From positions 413,303-477,302 of the forward strand of contig DEHZ01000015.1 in assembly GCA_002352205.1 (NCBI GenBank): a stretch of DNA of 64,000 bases. Reading direction: 5' to 3'. Each line of letters starts with the position of its first letter. Within the stretch, counting starts at the first letter, position 1. A program made the position numbers and the translations under genes. Below are positions 37,701-45,405 of the stretch, piece after piece. This stretch comes from Flavobacterium sp. UBA2787 (GTDB lineage: Bacteria > Bacteroidota > Bacteroidia > Flavobacteriales > Flavobacteriaceae). The notes under the pieces were generated by a model. It did not search any database and was not told the DNA's origin. It saw only the letters and a list, made by a program, of their open reading frames with translations.

Positions 37701-39021
37701 AAACATCCAAATAAATTATACTCAAAATGAAGGTACTGTTTTACCGGGATATACACAATCGTTAGGCTTTTTCGGAACTTCAAAACCAACTACGGGATTC
37801 GTTTTTGGACTTCAAGATGATGTGCGATACGAAGCTGCCCGAAGAGGTTGGTTAACTATTTATCCTGAGTTTAATCAAAACTTTACGCAAGTTGTTACAA
37901 AACAATTAAACGCTACAGCAAAAGTTGATTTGTTTCCGGATTTTACTATCGACTTAACTGCCGATAGAAATTATATGGAGAATTATACCGAACAATATGA
38001 TGTGGAAAGCGGTATTTATAATTCAAGATCGCCATATACAACCGGAAATTTTTCAATTTCTACCGTGTTAATAAAAACTGCTTTCAGCAAAAGTGACGAG
38101 TTTAATTCAGCTGCTTTTCAAGATTTTAGAGATAATCGTTTAGATGTTGCAAATCGTTTGGCAGCACAATATTATGTTGGAGATATTCCAAGAATTACAG
38201 ATTCTTCAGATCCAAATTTTGGTTTTCCGGTTGGTTTTGGTAGAAATAGTCAGGCAGTTTTAATTCCTTCTTTCTTGGCAGCCTATTCGGGTAAAGAATC
38301 GGGAGGAGTTTCATTAAGTGCTTTTAGAGACATTCCACTTCCAAATTGGACTGTTAAATATAGCGGTTTAATGCGTTATAAATTCTTTAAAGATAGGTTT
38401 AAACGCTTTTCATTACAACACAGTTACAAAGCAGCATACACAATAAATTCATTCCGATCTAATTTTGAATACGAACAAAATCCTAATCAATTAGATCAAG
38501 GGGGTAATTTTTACAATAAAACACTTGTGCAAAATGTTAACCTTGTTGAGCAATTCAATCCTTTAATTCGTGTTGATTTTGAAATGCAAAACTCTTTCAA
38601 GTTTTTAGCTGAAATGAAAAAAGACAGAGCATTGTCTATGAGTTTTGATAATAATTTACTAACAGAAATTCAAGGTTTAGAATATGTGGTTGGACTAGGT
38701 TTCCGATTTAAAGATGTAACTTTCACTTCAGCTTTAGCCGATAATCCGCAAGGAGTTATTAAAAGTGATATTAACATTAGAACGGATTTTTCTTTTAGAG
38801 ATAATAAAACAATCGTACGCTATTTAGATTATGATAACAATCAATTATCCGGCGGACAGAATATTTGGTCTGCAAAATTAACAGCTGATTATGCTTTTAG
38901 TAAAAATCTTACGGCTATTTTCTTTTATGACCATACTTTTTCTAAAGCAGTAATTTCCACAGCTTTCCCATTAACCAACATTAGAGCCGGTTTTACCTTG
39001 CGATATAATTTTGGAAATTAA
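31786..39021 (+). CDS. sprA: Type IX secretion translocon / gliding protein SprA
   Basis: SprA is the giant outer-membrane barrel that forms the type IX secretion channel, needed for secretion of adhesins and for gliding. The 2411-residue length and the sprA-gcvH neighbourhood match the F. johnsoniae gene. A signal peptide is seen at about residues 12-31 (ACFFWLILLLSFAAFSQ). The start must be TTG 31786 or later non-ATG codons, because an in-frame ruvA stop lies six bases upstream and the first ATG is far inside. The rest is beta-strand rich with repeated SprA domains and ends with an aromatic-rich barrel strand (GFTLRYNFGN). Confidence 0.95.
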   Translation: MKTTYNYNFVVSIKACFFWLILLLSFAAFSQEDDDLETPIDSVGYNVGKVELNNPPSIVSAYTYDPVTDRYIYNSKLGEFNINYPVILTPKEYEELVLRESMRNYFKQKLDAIDGNKEGSEEGKKDLLPRYYINSGFFETIFGSNTIDVQPRGSVEMDLGVRYTKQDNPSFSPRNRTTTTFDFDQRINMSLTGKVGTRLNVNANYDTQSTFAFQNLIKLEYAPEEDAILQKLEVGNVSMPLNNTLIRGAQSLFGVKAQLQFGRTTITGVFSEQKSQTRSVTAEGGGTVQDFQMFALEYDADRHFFLSQYFRSRYDASLRQYPMIDSRVQITRIEVWITNRQNRINTSQEGNNLRNIIALQDLGEAQLPGLTDDEVVGISPIPPGFFNVIGNTPSKNSNNDFDPALIQSGSGLLRPQIREIVTSNEGFNYNAVEGLDYSKLENARKLTTNEFTYHPQLGYISLQQKLANDEVIAVAYQYTIGDDVYQVGEFGNDGVESTVVDSGTNIPVTQCLVLKMLKSNLTNVDMPIWNLMMKNIYQIPGAFQLEQEDFRFNILYSDPSPLNYITLTSPLPSPEDEVSETPLLRVFNVDRLNYTNDPQQGGDGFYDFIPGLTVDSQNGRLIFTTVEPFGEHLFEKLKSNPGEDYNNTVSGYNANQNKYVFRSMYRSTQAAALQDSEKNKFLLRGRYKSTGGDGIPIGAFNVPRGSVVVTAGGRTLAEGIDYTVNYQLGRVRILDPSLQASGTPINISVENNSVFGQQTRRFMGVNVDHKFSEKFQIGATYLRMTERPFTQKSTFGQESVNNSIFGFNGNYSTELPFLTRLVNKLPNIDTDVPSNISVRGEVAFLKPDTPKADNFDGESTLYVDDFEGSQTTIDMKSALAWSLSSVPLHNNESTYNFGETLTGRNTGFKRAKLAWYTVDPIFYTSQRPGSISDEEMALNKTRRIFINEIFPVTDIAQGQQTVINTLDLTYFPTERGPYNYNPDTTTDNTLPNPETNFGGIMRAINSTNFEQGNVEYIQFWMMDPYHGTDEFNPTNTGEIYLNLGEISEDVLKDGRKQYENGLPGVGSTQPTIPTFWGKVPASQSLIYAFDTEDGNRALQDVGLDGVNDEEEAQLDGLPPQFSSFEDPAADNYQFYLDATGDVIERYKNYNGLERNSPVNVSDNNRGNSTLPDAEDINRDNTMNTINAYFEYKIDVSPNMTVGQNYITDIVSVPATPPSSSGPGLPEARWLQFKIPVSQFQNKIGSISDFRSIRFMRMFMTGFTEEMTVRFGVLELVRGEWRRYLGTLDPNETIEEDEDDNTAFDVQSVNIQENSNRTPIRYVMPPGVDREQLYNNNTVINQNEQSLSLRVAKKNTSLPGGLEPEDSRAVFKNLEVDMRQFEKLKMFIHAEAIENNVDADRLLDDEMVAFIRFGNDFTQNFYQVEIPLKVTPHGATVPEEVWPEANEIDLNLALLTQLKILAINGANPNPDEIYFQDEDQLDPSAASKPNKLRLGIKGNPNFGLVRTLMIGLRNAKTGQVELESIRGEVWFNELRVAGLKNKGGYAAILNVDANAADFATVSATGRMSTIGFGALEQGVNERSREDMQQYDIVTNINVGQLLPKKWGINLPFNYAIGEQTITPEYDPFNQDIRLEQLLDITPDAAERENIEKRAVDYTKRKSINFIGVRKERGAEQKARVYDVENFTLSHSFNEVEKHNYEIEDFIDQQTRTSVDYAHTFQNKPIEPLKSNKFMKKSQYWKLLSDFNFNYLPSNINFSSNVIRQFNRQQFRQVEVEGIPLSALYRRNYLFNYQYGFNFNLTKSLKLNYTVSRSNIVRNYFDDEGFPEEENRIFDDYWSVGTPDQHNQQFVLNYELPLNKLPFLSFLKSNYSYTGTYSWMRSSDALSTFETEDGFVFDLGNTIQNSASHRLNATMNMDMFYKYIGLTKGPKKPAAKPKPAAPKPGEKIVSTRQPQQSEGNVFLDGLIGVVTSVKNIQINYTQNEGTVLPGYTQSLGFFGTSKPTTGFVFGLQDDVRYEAARRGWLTIYPEFNQNFTQVVTKQLNATAKVDLFPDFTIDLTADRNYMENYTEQYDVESGIYNSRSPYTTGNFSISTVLIKTAFSKSDEFNSAAFQDFRDNRLDVANRLAAQYYVGDIPRITDSSDPNFGFPVGFGRNSQAVLIPSFLAAYSGKESGGVSLSAFRDIPLPNWTVKYSGLMRYKFFKDRFKRFSLQHSYKAAYTINSFRSNFEYEQNPNQLDQGGNFYNKTLVQNVNLVEQFNPLIRVDFEMQNSFKFLAEMKKDRALSMSFDNNLLTEIQGLEYVVGLGFRFKDVTFTSALADNPQGVIKSDINIRTDFSFRDNKTIVRYLDYDNNQLSGGQNIWSAKLTADYAFSKNLTAIFFYDHTFSKAVISTAFPLTNIRAGFTLRYNFGN

Positions 39022-39066
39022 CAGAAAAATTAACCGAAAAATAGTTTAAAATAATCCTATAAAAAT

Positions 39067-39074
39067 TACATTTG
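39067..39074 (+). promoter_or_regulatory. Candidate -7 box (TACATTTG) of gcvH
   Basis: TACATTTG ends 18 bases before the gcvH ATG at 39093. The -33 site reads TTTA with an 18-base spacer (one mismatch). Confidence 0.5.
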
Positions 39075-39092
39075 TACAAACAATTTACAATA

Positions 39093-39473
39093 ATGAATAT
39101 ACCATCAAATTTAAAGTACACAAAAGACCATGAATGGGTTAGTTTAGAAGGGGATGTTGCCACAGTAGGAATCACAGATTTTGCTCAAAAAGAATTAGGC
39201 GATATTGTTTATGTGGAAGTTGAAACCCTTGACCAAACGCTAGATAAAGACGAGGTTTTTGGAACAGTAGAAGCTGTTAAAACCGTTTCAGATTTATTTT
39301 TACCATTAGCAGGTGAGATTATAGAGTTTAATGAAGATCTTGAAACCAAGCCTGAAAGTGTAAATACAGATCCATATGGAGATGGTTGGATGATTAAAAT
39401 TAAAGTTTCAAACCCGGCTGATTTTGCTGATTTATTAAGCAGCGACGACTATAAAGAATTAATTGGTGCATAA
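39093..39473 (+). CDS. gcvH: Glycine cleavage system H protein
   Basis: GcvH carries the lipoyl arm of the glycine cleavage system. From ATG 39093 the protein has 126 residues, the normal size. The lipoylated Lys63 sits in [11 protein letters not shown], and the fold is the lipoyl hammerhead ([30 protein letters not shown]). The upstream TTG at 39072 is the end of the promoter -7 box. The gene overlaps the VanZ-like frame by 8-11 bases. Confidence 0.96.
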   Translation: MNIPSNLKYTKDHEWVSLEGDVATVGITDFAQKELGDIVYVEVETLDQTLDKDEVFGTVEAVKTVSDLFLPLAGEIIEFNEDLETKPESVNTDPYGDGWMIKIKVSNPADFADLLSSDDYKELIGA

Positions 39474-39840
39474 AAAAAACTTTCTTCTTCTTGCCTTGGT
39501 TTTTTGGATTGTATTTATCACAACACTAAGCTTGGTAAGTTTGAATGGTTTGCCAAAAATTTCTCCTAAAAATGGAGACAAATACGTTCATTTTATATTT
39601 TATTTTATTTTAACATTGTTACTTATTTTGAATTTTGTTGACAAAGTTGGTGTAAAACGCTCTCTCGTTATTTCTTTTGTAATTGCGGTTTTTTATGGCA
39701 TAATTATTGAGATATTGCAAGGTGTTTTAACTGAAAACAGAAAGCCTGAATTTGCAGATGCTTTAGTTAACTCTTTTGGAAGTTTGGTAGCTACAATTGT
39801 AGTCTTCTTAAATAGGGAAAGGTTAAATTTTATAAAATAA
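39463..39840 (+). CDS. VanZ-like membrane protein
   Basis: The product of 124-125 residues has four hydrophobic helices (about 6-25, 42-58, 65-84 and 103-118). It shows the VanZ family pattern [12 protein letters not shown]...GIIIEILQG...[12 protein letters not shown]. Some VanZ proteins confer teicoplanin tolerance, but most have unknown function. No ATG exists in the frame, so it starts at TTG 39463 or GTG 39466 inside the gcvH 3' end, implying translational coupling. Confidence 0.8.
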   Translation: MVHKKNFLLLALVFWIVFITTLSLVSLNGLPKISPKNGDKYVHFIFYFILTLLLILNFVDKVGVKRSLVISFVIAVFYGIIIEILQGVLTENRKPEFADALVNSFGSLVATIVVFLNRERLNFIK

Positions 39841-39846
39841 TTTTAA

Positions 39847-39854
39847 TATTTTTG
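39847..39854 (+). promoter_or_regulatory. Candidate -7 box (TATTTTTG) of the first TonB-like gene
   Basis: TATTTTTG fits TAnnTTTG and lies 35 bases before the ATG at 39890. No TTG is seen at -33. Confidence 0.4.
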
Positions 39855-39889
39855 ATAAATAGCTATATTAGCAACTCAATTAACGAATC

Positions 39890-40612
39890 ATGGAACCAAA
39901 AAAGAACATTAATGTTGATCCTAAAAGAAATAGTGCACTCTATTTTCAACTTGGATTAGCTGCTATTGCAATATTATCATACCTAGCAATAGAGTTAAAA
40001 ACTTACGAAAAAGATTTGTCGGGACTTACTAAATCTGTAGATAACAGTTTCTTAGATGAGGATGTTCCTGTGACAGTTCAATTGAATACACCACCGCCAC
40101 CGCCACCGCCGCCACCGCCAGCTCCTGAGGTAATTAAGATCGTAGAAGATAAAAAGGAAATCAAAGAAGTTGAAATTCAATCTACAGAAACCAACCAAAA
40201 GGAAGAAGTTGTAAAAGCTGAAAAAGTGGTTGTAGCCGAAGTGGAAGAACCGGATGTTGATGTGCCATTCGCAATTATTGAAGATGTGCCATTGTTTCCT
40301 GGTTGTGAAAGCGTTCCAAAAGACAAAAGAAAAGAATGTTTTCAAGATAAAATTCAAGCACACATCAAGAAAAATTTTAGTTATCCAGATGCTGCAATAG
40401 ATGCAGGTCATCAAGGAAAAGTATTCGTGAGTTTTGTTATTGAAAAAGATGGAAGTGTAACAATTGCTAATATGAGAGCACCTTATCCGTCTTTGGAAAA
40501 AGAAGCTAAAAGAATTATGACTAAATTGCCTAAGATGATTCCAGGAAAACAAAGAGGAAAGCCAGTAAGAATGACAATGAGTATTCCGATTACGTTCAAA
40601 TTAGATCAATAA
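39890..40612 (+). CDS. TonB-like energy transducer protein
   Basis: The 240-residue protein has one N-terminal membrane helix (about 17-35), a proline run (PPPPPPPPPAP at 68-78), an acidic/lysine-rich linker and a C-terminal TonB domain (about 150-240). TonB links the inner-membrane proton motor to outer-membrane receptors. Cys138 and Cys149 form a CX10C pair just before the domain; the same pair occurs in the next TonB gene and in the RemB-like protein. No exbB/exbD is nearby. Confidence 0.88.
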   Translation: MEPKKNINVDPKRNSALYFQLGLAAIAILSYLAIELKTYEKDLSGLTKSVDNSFLDEDVPVTVQLNTPPPPPPPPPPAPEVIKIVEDKKEIKEVEIQSTETNQKEEVVKAEKVVVAEVEEPDVDVPFAIIEDVPLFPGCESVPKDKRKECFQDKIQAHIKKNFSYPDAAIDAGHQGKVFVSFVIEKDGSVTIANMRAPYPSLEKEAKRIMTKLPKMIPGKQRGKPVRMTMSIPITFKLDQ

Positions 40613-40634
40613 TTTTTTAGATAAATTAACTTAT

Positions 40635-40668
40635 AATCCACTCAAATTGAGTGGATTATTTTTTTTGG
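40635..40668 (+). terminator. Terminator after the first TonB-like gene
   Basis: AATCCACTC... and GAGTGGATT (40635-40657) form a strong stem followed by TATTTTTTTT. Confidence 0.85.
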
Positions 40669-40712
40669 CATAAATTTTGGTTTCTTTTTTTTATAACTAA
40701 TCCATAGAAACC

Positions 40713-41483
40713 ATGAGAAATTTAGATGACTACCCAAACGTAAAGCACAACGGAAAAATTTATTTCCAATTAGGGCTTTTGGCAAGTTTAATTGCCGTTT
40801 ATTTTATTATTGAATTAGAAACTCCAGTTTCTGAATTTGATACCTTTGAGAGAAGAGAACCTGTTGACATCTCAGAGAAGCCCTTCATTCATGATTTTAC
40901 CGTTGAAAAAGAACCTCAAAAAGAAATTGCTAAGGCAGAACCTAAACCAAAAGAGGCACCAAAAAAACCTGTAATTAATGATTTTACACCGATTGATGAT
41001 AATAATCCGGATCCTGAGGATTTAGAAACATCCACTCCAGATGATACACCAATTGAAGAAATAATTAAACCAGAAACTACATCAACACCAATAGCTGCTT
41101 TACCAATTAAAAAGGAACTATATGATGGAAGTGAATTAGACGAATTACCAACTTTTGTAGCTTGTTCAGGTTTAAAAGGTGATGCTCAAAGAGCCTGTTT
41201 CAATGAGCAAATGAAAAAGTATTTGCAAAGAAATTTACGTTATCCCGAAAGAGCGAAAGAAAATAATAAACAAGGCTCAGTTTTAGTTGAATTTATTATC
41301 AATGCTAACGGTTCTATCTCAGGAGTAAAACCTGCAAATGCTGACAAATTCAACGATAAAGATTTAGAAAAAGAAGCCTTGAGGGTTATCAGTAAATTAC
41401 CAAATTTAAAACCTGGAAAACTAAAAGGGGAGTCGGTAAATGTGCGATATAAAATTCCAATTACGTTTAAATTAAATAATTAA
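40713..41483 (+). CDS. Second TonB-like energy transducer protein
   Basis: The 256-residue paralogue of the upstream gene has an N-terminal helix (about 19-36; FQLGLLASLIAVYFIIELETP against FQLGLAAIAILSYLAIELKTY upstream). It has a Pro/Lys/Glu-rich linker without a proline run, and a TonB C-terminal domain (about 165-256). The CX10C pair is Cys151 and Cys162. Two divergent tandem TonB copies suggest specialisation, perhaps for particular outer-membrane or gliding machinery. Confidence 0.86.
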   Translation: MRNLDDYPNVKHNGKIYFQLGLLASLIAVYFIIELETPVSEFDTFERREPVDISEKPFIHDFTVEKEPQKEIAKAEPKPKEAPKKPVINDFTPIDDNNPDPEDLETSTPDDTPIEEIIKPETTSTPIAALPIKKELYDGSELDELPTFVACSGLKGDAQRACFNEQMKKYLQRNLRYPERAKENNKQGSVLVEFIINANGSISGVKPANADKFNDKDLEKEALRVISKLPNLKPGKLKGESVNVRYKIPITFKLNN

Positions 41484-41503
41484 AATATTTATACCCAAAA
41501 AGT

Positions 41504-41528
41504 ATCCCACTTCGGTGGGATTTTTTAT
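41504..41528 (+). terminator. Terminator after the second TonB-like gene
   Basis: ATCCCAC (41504-41510), a UUCG tetraloop and GTGGGAT (41515-41521), then TTTTT. It lies only 10 bases before the deoC start. Confidence 0.88.
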
Positions 41529-41537
41529 TTTTACGCA

Positions 41538-42281
41538 ATGGATATCAAACATTTTTTAGACTCAACCTATTTAAAAACACCTGAGCAAGCCGGATTGTCT
41601 TTTGAGGAAAATAAAAAAGTGGTTCAAGGTTTCATTTCAGAAGCCATTGAAGAACACTTCAAACTCATTATGATTAGACCGGACATGGTTGCATTGGCAA
41701 AAAAAATGATTTCCGAAGCCAAATCAAAAGTGTTGATTGGAACTGTTATTGGTTTTCATGAAGGAACTGCAACTCTAGAAGAAAAACTATCCGAAGCAAC
41801 AAAAGCAATTGAAGATGGTGCAGATGATTTGGATTTTGTTTGCAATTATGAATTGTTCAAAGCCGGTGAAACCAATAAGGTGAGAGAAGAAGTTTTAAAA
41901 TGTACTCAACTTGGCTTATCACATCACAAAACTGTAAAGTGGATTATTGAAGTTGCCGCTCTTTCAGATCAACAAATCATTCAATTATCTGCATTAATAA
42001 AAAATGTGGTGATTGCTAATTTTAAGGAAGATTTTTATTCATCGGTTTTTGTAAAATCGTCTACAGGTTTTTACAAAACACAAGATAATAAACCGAATGG
42101 AGCAACAGTTCCAACAGTAATAATGATGTTGGAAAATAGTTCGCCTTTGCCGGTAAAAGCGGCTGGAGGAGTTAGAACCTATCAAGAAGCAATCGAAATG
42201 ATCAATCTTGGCGTTAAAAGAATTGGAACTTCTTCAGCAAAAGCAATTGCAAAAGGATTAATTGCTTCTAATAATTATTAA
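41538..42281 (+). CDS. deoC: Deoxyribose-phosphate aldolase
   Basis: DeoC cleaves 2-deoxyribose 5-phosphate to glyceraldehyde 3-phosphate and acetaldehyde in deoxynucleoside breakdown. The 247-residue TIM barrel begins MDIKHFLDSTYLKTPEQ. It has GTVIGFHEGT, the DDLDFV strand, the Schiff-base region VKSSTGFY and the phosphate-binding VKAAGGVRTYQEA. It is three bases before the RemB-like gene, so the two are probably co-transcribed. Confidence 0.94.
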   Translation: MDIKHFLDSTYLKTPEQAGLSFEENKKVVQGFISEAIEEHFKLIMIRPDMVALAKKMISEAKSKVLIGTVIGFHEGTATLEEKLSEATKAIEDGADDLDFVCNYELFKAGETNKVREEVLKCTQLGLSHHKTVKWIIEVAALSDQQIIQLSALIKNVVIANFKEDFYSSVFVKSSTGFYKTQDNKPNGATVPTVIMMLENSSPLPVKAAGGVRTYQEAIEMINLGVKRIGTSSAKAIAKGLIASNNY

Positions 42282-42283
42282 TT

Positions 42284-44398
42284 ATGACTCAAATGAAAAA
42301 TTATATTATTATTTTAGTTGTTGTGTTTTCCAATTTTTTGTGGTCTCAAGACAAAAAAGTAGAACAGTTTCCGGTTTTTCCATCTTGTGAAAATAAATTC
42401 AATGAAGAATTAGAGAGCTGTTTTTATGATGAAGTGCAACAAAAGGTTTTCACAAATTTTAAAGTTCCACAAAATGTGATAGACAATAATTTTAAAGGAA
42501 ATTTTATTGTTTTGTTTGAAGTTAATAGTGAAGGAAAATTCATCATGCAATATTCGGATGCAGCTTATCCTGAACTGAACGAAGAAATTAAGCGTGTTTT
42601 TAGTGAAATGGATTCTATTGGTCCACCAACGTATGCAGGAAATCCTACCTATTCAAGATACTCTATTCGTATAAATATACCCTTACAAGATCCGGTTCAG
42701 GCAAAGTTAGCAAAAGAAGAAGCTGCTAAAAAAAGTACTACCGAATTCAAAGTCAATAAAAATGAATTGGATGAATACGACAATATCAAATATGAAAAAT
42801 TTTCGAATCCTCAATTTCAAAGTCATTTAAACATACCTTTTTCCCACAGTAATTATGCTCAGTTTGATGCAGCTTTAAATCAAGTTGGCTCAAATAATCA
42901 CACGGCTTCAAAACCATATACTTATTCCGAAGTAAATAAATATTATAATTTGGAAGAAGCCAATCAAAAATTAATGAAAAATAAAACCGGTTGGTGGGGA
43001 AGAAAATTTTGGAACGAAAATTTAGTGGCCATTCAAGGGAAAGACTATTGGTTTACGATGAATCCGATTTTAGATTTAAGAGTCGGTAAAAGTAGTCCAA
43101 GCGAAGCAAGTTATACGTATCATAATACCAGAGGACTTCAAATTCAAGGAGGTTTAGGAAAGCAATTAAATTTTACAACTTCCATTTATGAAAGTCAAGG
43201 AAGATTTGCTGATTATTACAACCAATATGCCGAAAGTATTGCTCCTTCGGGTGGAAATCCAGCCGTAATTCCCGGAGTTGGGATTGCTAAAAGATTCAAA
43301 GACGATTCGTATGATTTTCCATTATCAGAAGCAAATTTAACCTACACACCAAGTGATTTTATTAACCTTCAATTGGGTTACGGAAGAAATTTTATTGGTG
43401 ATGGTTATCGTTCGCTTTTAACAAGTGATGGAGCTAGTCCGTATCCATATTTCAAAATCAATACAACTTTTTGGAAGATAAAATATACTAATACATATAT
43501 GTGGTTAAAGGATATCCGTCCGGAAGTAACTGTCGACGGAACGTATTCAACCAAATACATGGCCAATCATTATTTAAGTTGGAATGCATCTAAACGATTA
43601 AATATCGGTTTTTTTGAATCTGTAATTTGGACAAATACTAACGACAGAGGTTTCGATTTCAGTTTTGTAAATCCAATAATTTTCTACAGAACAGTTGAGT
43701 TTAATTCATCTTCCAAAACAGGAAATGCTCTTTTGGGATTAACCGCAAAATATAAATGGAGCAATCAAGTTGGTTTGTATGGTCAATTTTTAATTGATGA
43801 ATTTTCATTAGCAGATGTGAAAGAAGCTAATCAAAGTTGGAAAAATAAATTTGGCTATCAAGTAGGTGCAAAATATTATAATGCTTTTAATATAGAAAAT
43901 CTTTTGCTACAAGTAGAATATAACCACATCAGGCCTTATGTTTATTCACACAGCACTCCAATCACAAACTATGGTCACAATAACCAAAGTTTAGGTCATC
44001 AATGGGGTGGAAATGCCAGAGAAGTCGTAGCCATTGCCCGTTATTTTAAAGGAAGATGGTTTGGTGATGCAAAATTAACCTACGGTATTCGTGGTTTGGA
44101 TTTTGACACAGCAGAAAATTCCTTGAATTATGGAGGAAACATTTACAAAGATTATGATGATCAAAGACCTTTTGATACCGGCGTAAGCATTGGTCAAGGT
44201 AACAAAACCACAATCATGATTGCCGATTTGCAAGCGGGTTACTTAGTAAATCCTGCTTCAAACCTAAAAGTTTTTGCCAATTTGATTTATAGAAGTTTTG
44301 ATCCAACACAAAATACGCTAACAACTTTTAAGCAGGATACCACTTGGTTTTCTGTTGGATTGAGAGCCGATTTATTTAATTGGTATTTTGATTATTAA
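42284..44398 (+). CDS. remB: RemB-like outer-membrane gliding protein with TonB-C-like N-terminal domain
   Basis: The 704-residue protein has a signal peptide (about 1-21, ending LWSQ), a TonB-C-like domain (about 30-145) with Cys35 and Cys46 spaced CX10C, then a long aromatic-rich beta-barrel-like region. It ends FNWYFDY, an outer-membrane-type terminus. In F. johnsoniae, remB lies a few genes after sprA and is needed for full gliding; the symbol rests on size and that remembered neighbourhood. The product could also be another barrel. A start at the fourth codon (ATG) is equally possible. Confidence 0.7.
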   Translation: MTQMKNYIIILVVVFSNFLWSQDKKVEQFPVFPSCENKFNEELESCFYDEVQQKVFTNFKVPQNVIDNNFKGNFIVLFEVNSEGKFIMQYSDAAYPELNEEIKRVFSEMDSIGPPTYAGNPTYSRYSIRINIPLQDPVQAKLAKEEAAKKSTTEFKVNKNELDEYDNIKYEKFSNPQFQSHLNIPFSHSNYAQFDAALNQVGSNNHTASKPYTYSEVNKYYNLEEANQKLMKNKTGWWGRKFWNENLVAIQGKDYWFTMNPILDLRVGKSSPSEASYTYHNTRGLQIQGGLGKQLNFTTSIYESQGRFADYYNQYAESIAPSGGNPAVIPGVGIAKRFKDDSYDFPLSEANLTYTPSDFINLQLGYGRNFIGDGYRSLLTSDGASPYPYFKINTTFWKIKYTNTYMWLKDIRPEVTVDGTYSTKYMANHYLSWNASKRLNIGFFESVIWTNTNDRGFDFSFVNPIIFYRTVEFNSSSKTGNALLGLTAKYKWSNQVGLYGQFLIDEFSLADVKEANQSWKNKFGYQVGAKYYNAFNIENLLLQVEYNHIRPYVYSHSTPITNYGHNNQSLGHQWGGNAREVVAIARYFKGRWFGDAKLTYGIRGLDFDTAENSLNYGGNIYKDYDDQRPFDTGVSIGQGNKTTIMIADLQAGYLVNPASNLKVFANLIYRSFDPTQNTLTTFKQDTTWFSVGLRADLFNWYFDY

Positions 44399-44449
44399 TT
44401 TAACACCAATTTTCTAATTTGTTCAATTCTTTTTAAAGTTTCTAATTTG

Positions 44450-44457
44450 TATCTTTG
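44450..44457 (+). promoter_or_regulatory. Candidate -7 box (TATCTTTG) of the cox assembly operon
   Basis: TATCTTTG lies 16 bases before the ctaB ATG at 44474. No TTG is seen at -33. A TTG at 44447 has been read as a start in the longer frame but belongs to the promoter region. Confidence 0.5.
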
Positions 44458-44473
44458 CCGAAGTTTAAAAACA

Positions 44474-45403
44474 ATGAAACAAGTCTTGAACGCTACCCAC
44501 AATTCGTTTACAATTCAATCTCTTTATTTTGATTTCAAGCAAATCACTAAAGCCGGGTTGTCTATTAGCGTTGTTTTTTCTTCAATAGCAGGTTACTTTT
44601 TAGGTATTTTAGATATTTCAACCTTCAGTTGGATTACTCTATTAATGCTTTCCGTTGGTGGATATTGCATGGTTGGAGCTTCTAATGCGTTTAATCAAAT
44701 CATTGAAAAAGATTTAGACAGTTTGATGGAAAGAACCAAAAACCGACCAATTGTTGCGGGAAGAATGTCGGTAAACTCAGCATTTATTTTGGCTACGGTT
44801 CTAACCCTAATTGGATTGATAATTTTATATCTGATAAACCCTAAAACAGCGATGTTTGGGGCGATTTCAATATTTTTATATACCAGTGTTTATACGCCTT
44901 TAAAAACCCTTACGCCACTTTCCGTTTTTGTGGGAGCCATTCCGGGAGCTATTCCTTTTATGTTGGGATGGGTAGCCGCAACCGATGATTTTAGCTTAGA
45001 AGCAGGAACCTTATTTTTAATTCAATTCTTTTGGCAATTCCCTCATTTCTGGGCAATTGGTTGGTTTTTGTATGACGATTACAAAAAAGCAGGTTTTTTT
45101 ATGCTACCAACCGGAGAAAAAGACAAAGGAACAGCCTTGCAAATTATTTTATATACCATTTGGTTGATTATTGCTTCGTTGTTGCCTGCAATTTTTCCGC
45201 ACATCGGAATAGTAGGAAGTCGATTATATTTAACGCCGGTTTCAGCAATTGTTGTATTTTTGCTCGGAATTTGGATGTTATACTCCGCATTTGAATTGTA
45301 TAAAAAACGCGACAGCAAAGCTGCCAGAAAATTAATGTTGATTAGTGTGAGCTATATAACCCTTCTCCAGTTGGTTTATATTGCGGATAAATTTTTACGA
45401 TAA
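44474..45403 (+). CDS. ctaB: Protoheme IX farnesyltransferase (heme O synthase)
   Basis: CtaB converts heme b to heme O, a precursor of heme a for cytochrome oxidase. From ATG 44474 the protein has 309 residues with eight or nine helices. Prenyltransferase motifs are NAFNQIIEKDLDSLMERTKNRP and YDDYKKAGFFMLP. The longer frame (TTG at 44447) is rejected because of the promoter box. It heads the oxidase completion operon, with subunit III genes following by two bases. Confidence 0.95.
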   Translation: MKQVLNATHNSFTIQSLYFDFKQITKAGLSISVVFSSIAGYFLGILDISTFSWITLLMLSVGGYCMVGASNAFNQIIEKDLDSLMERTKNRPIVAGRMSVNSAFILATVLTLIGLIILYLINPKTAMFGAISIFLYTSVYTPLKTLTPLSVFVGAIPGAIPFMLGWVAATDDFSLEAGTLFLIQFFWQFPHFWAIGWFLYDDYKKAGFFMLPTGEKDKGTALQIILYTIWLIIASLLPAIFPHIGIVGSRLYLTPVSAIVVFLLGIWMLYSAFELYKKRDSKAARKLMLISVSYITLLQLVYIADKFLR

Positions 45404-45405
45404 TT

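Noticed and set aside
40068-40125. Proline-codon repeat (CCGCCACCG type) as a possible mobile or CRISPR-like repeat
   Set aside because: It simply encodes the TonB proline linker.
40052-40552. Minus-strand frame of 166 codons
   Set aside because: It is antisense to the TonB-like gene; its Trp/Arg and Asn/Phe-rich composition reflects the proline codons on the other strand.
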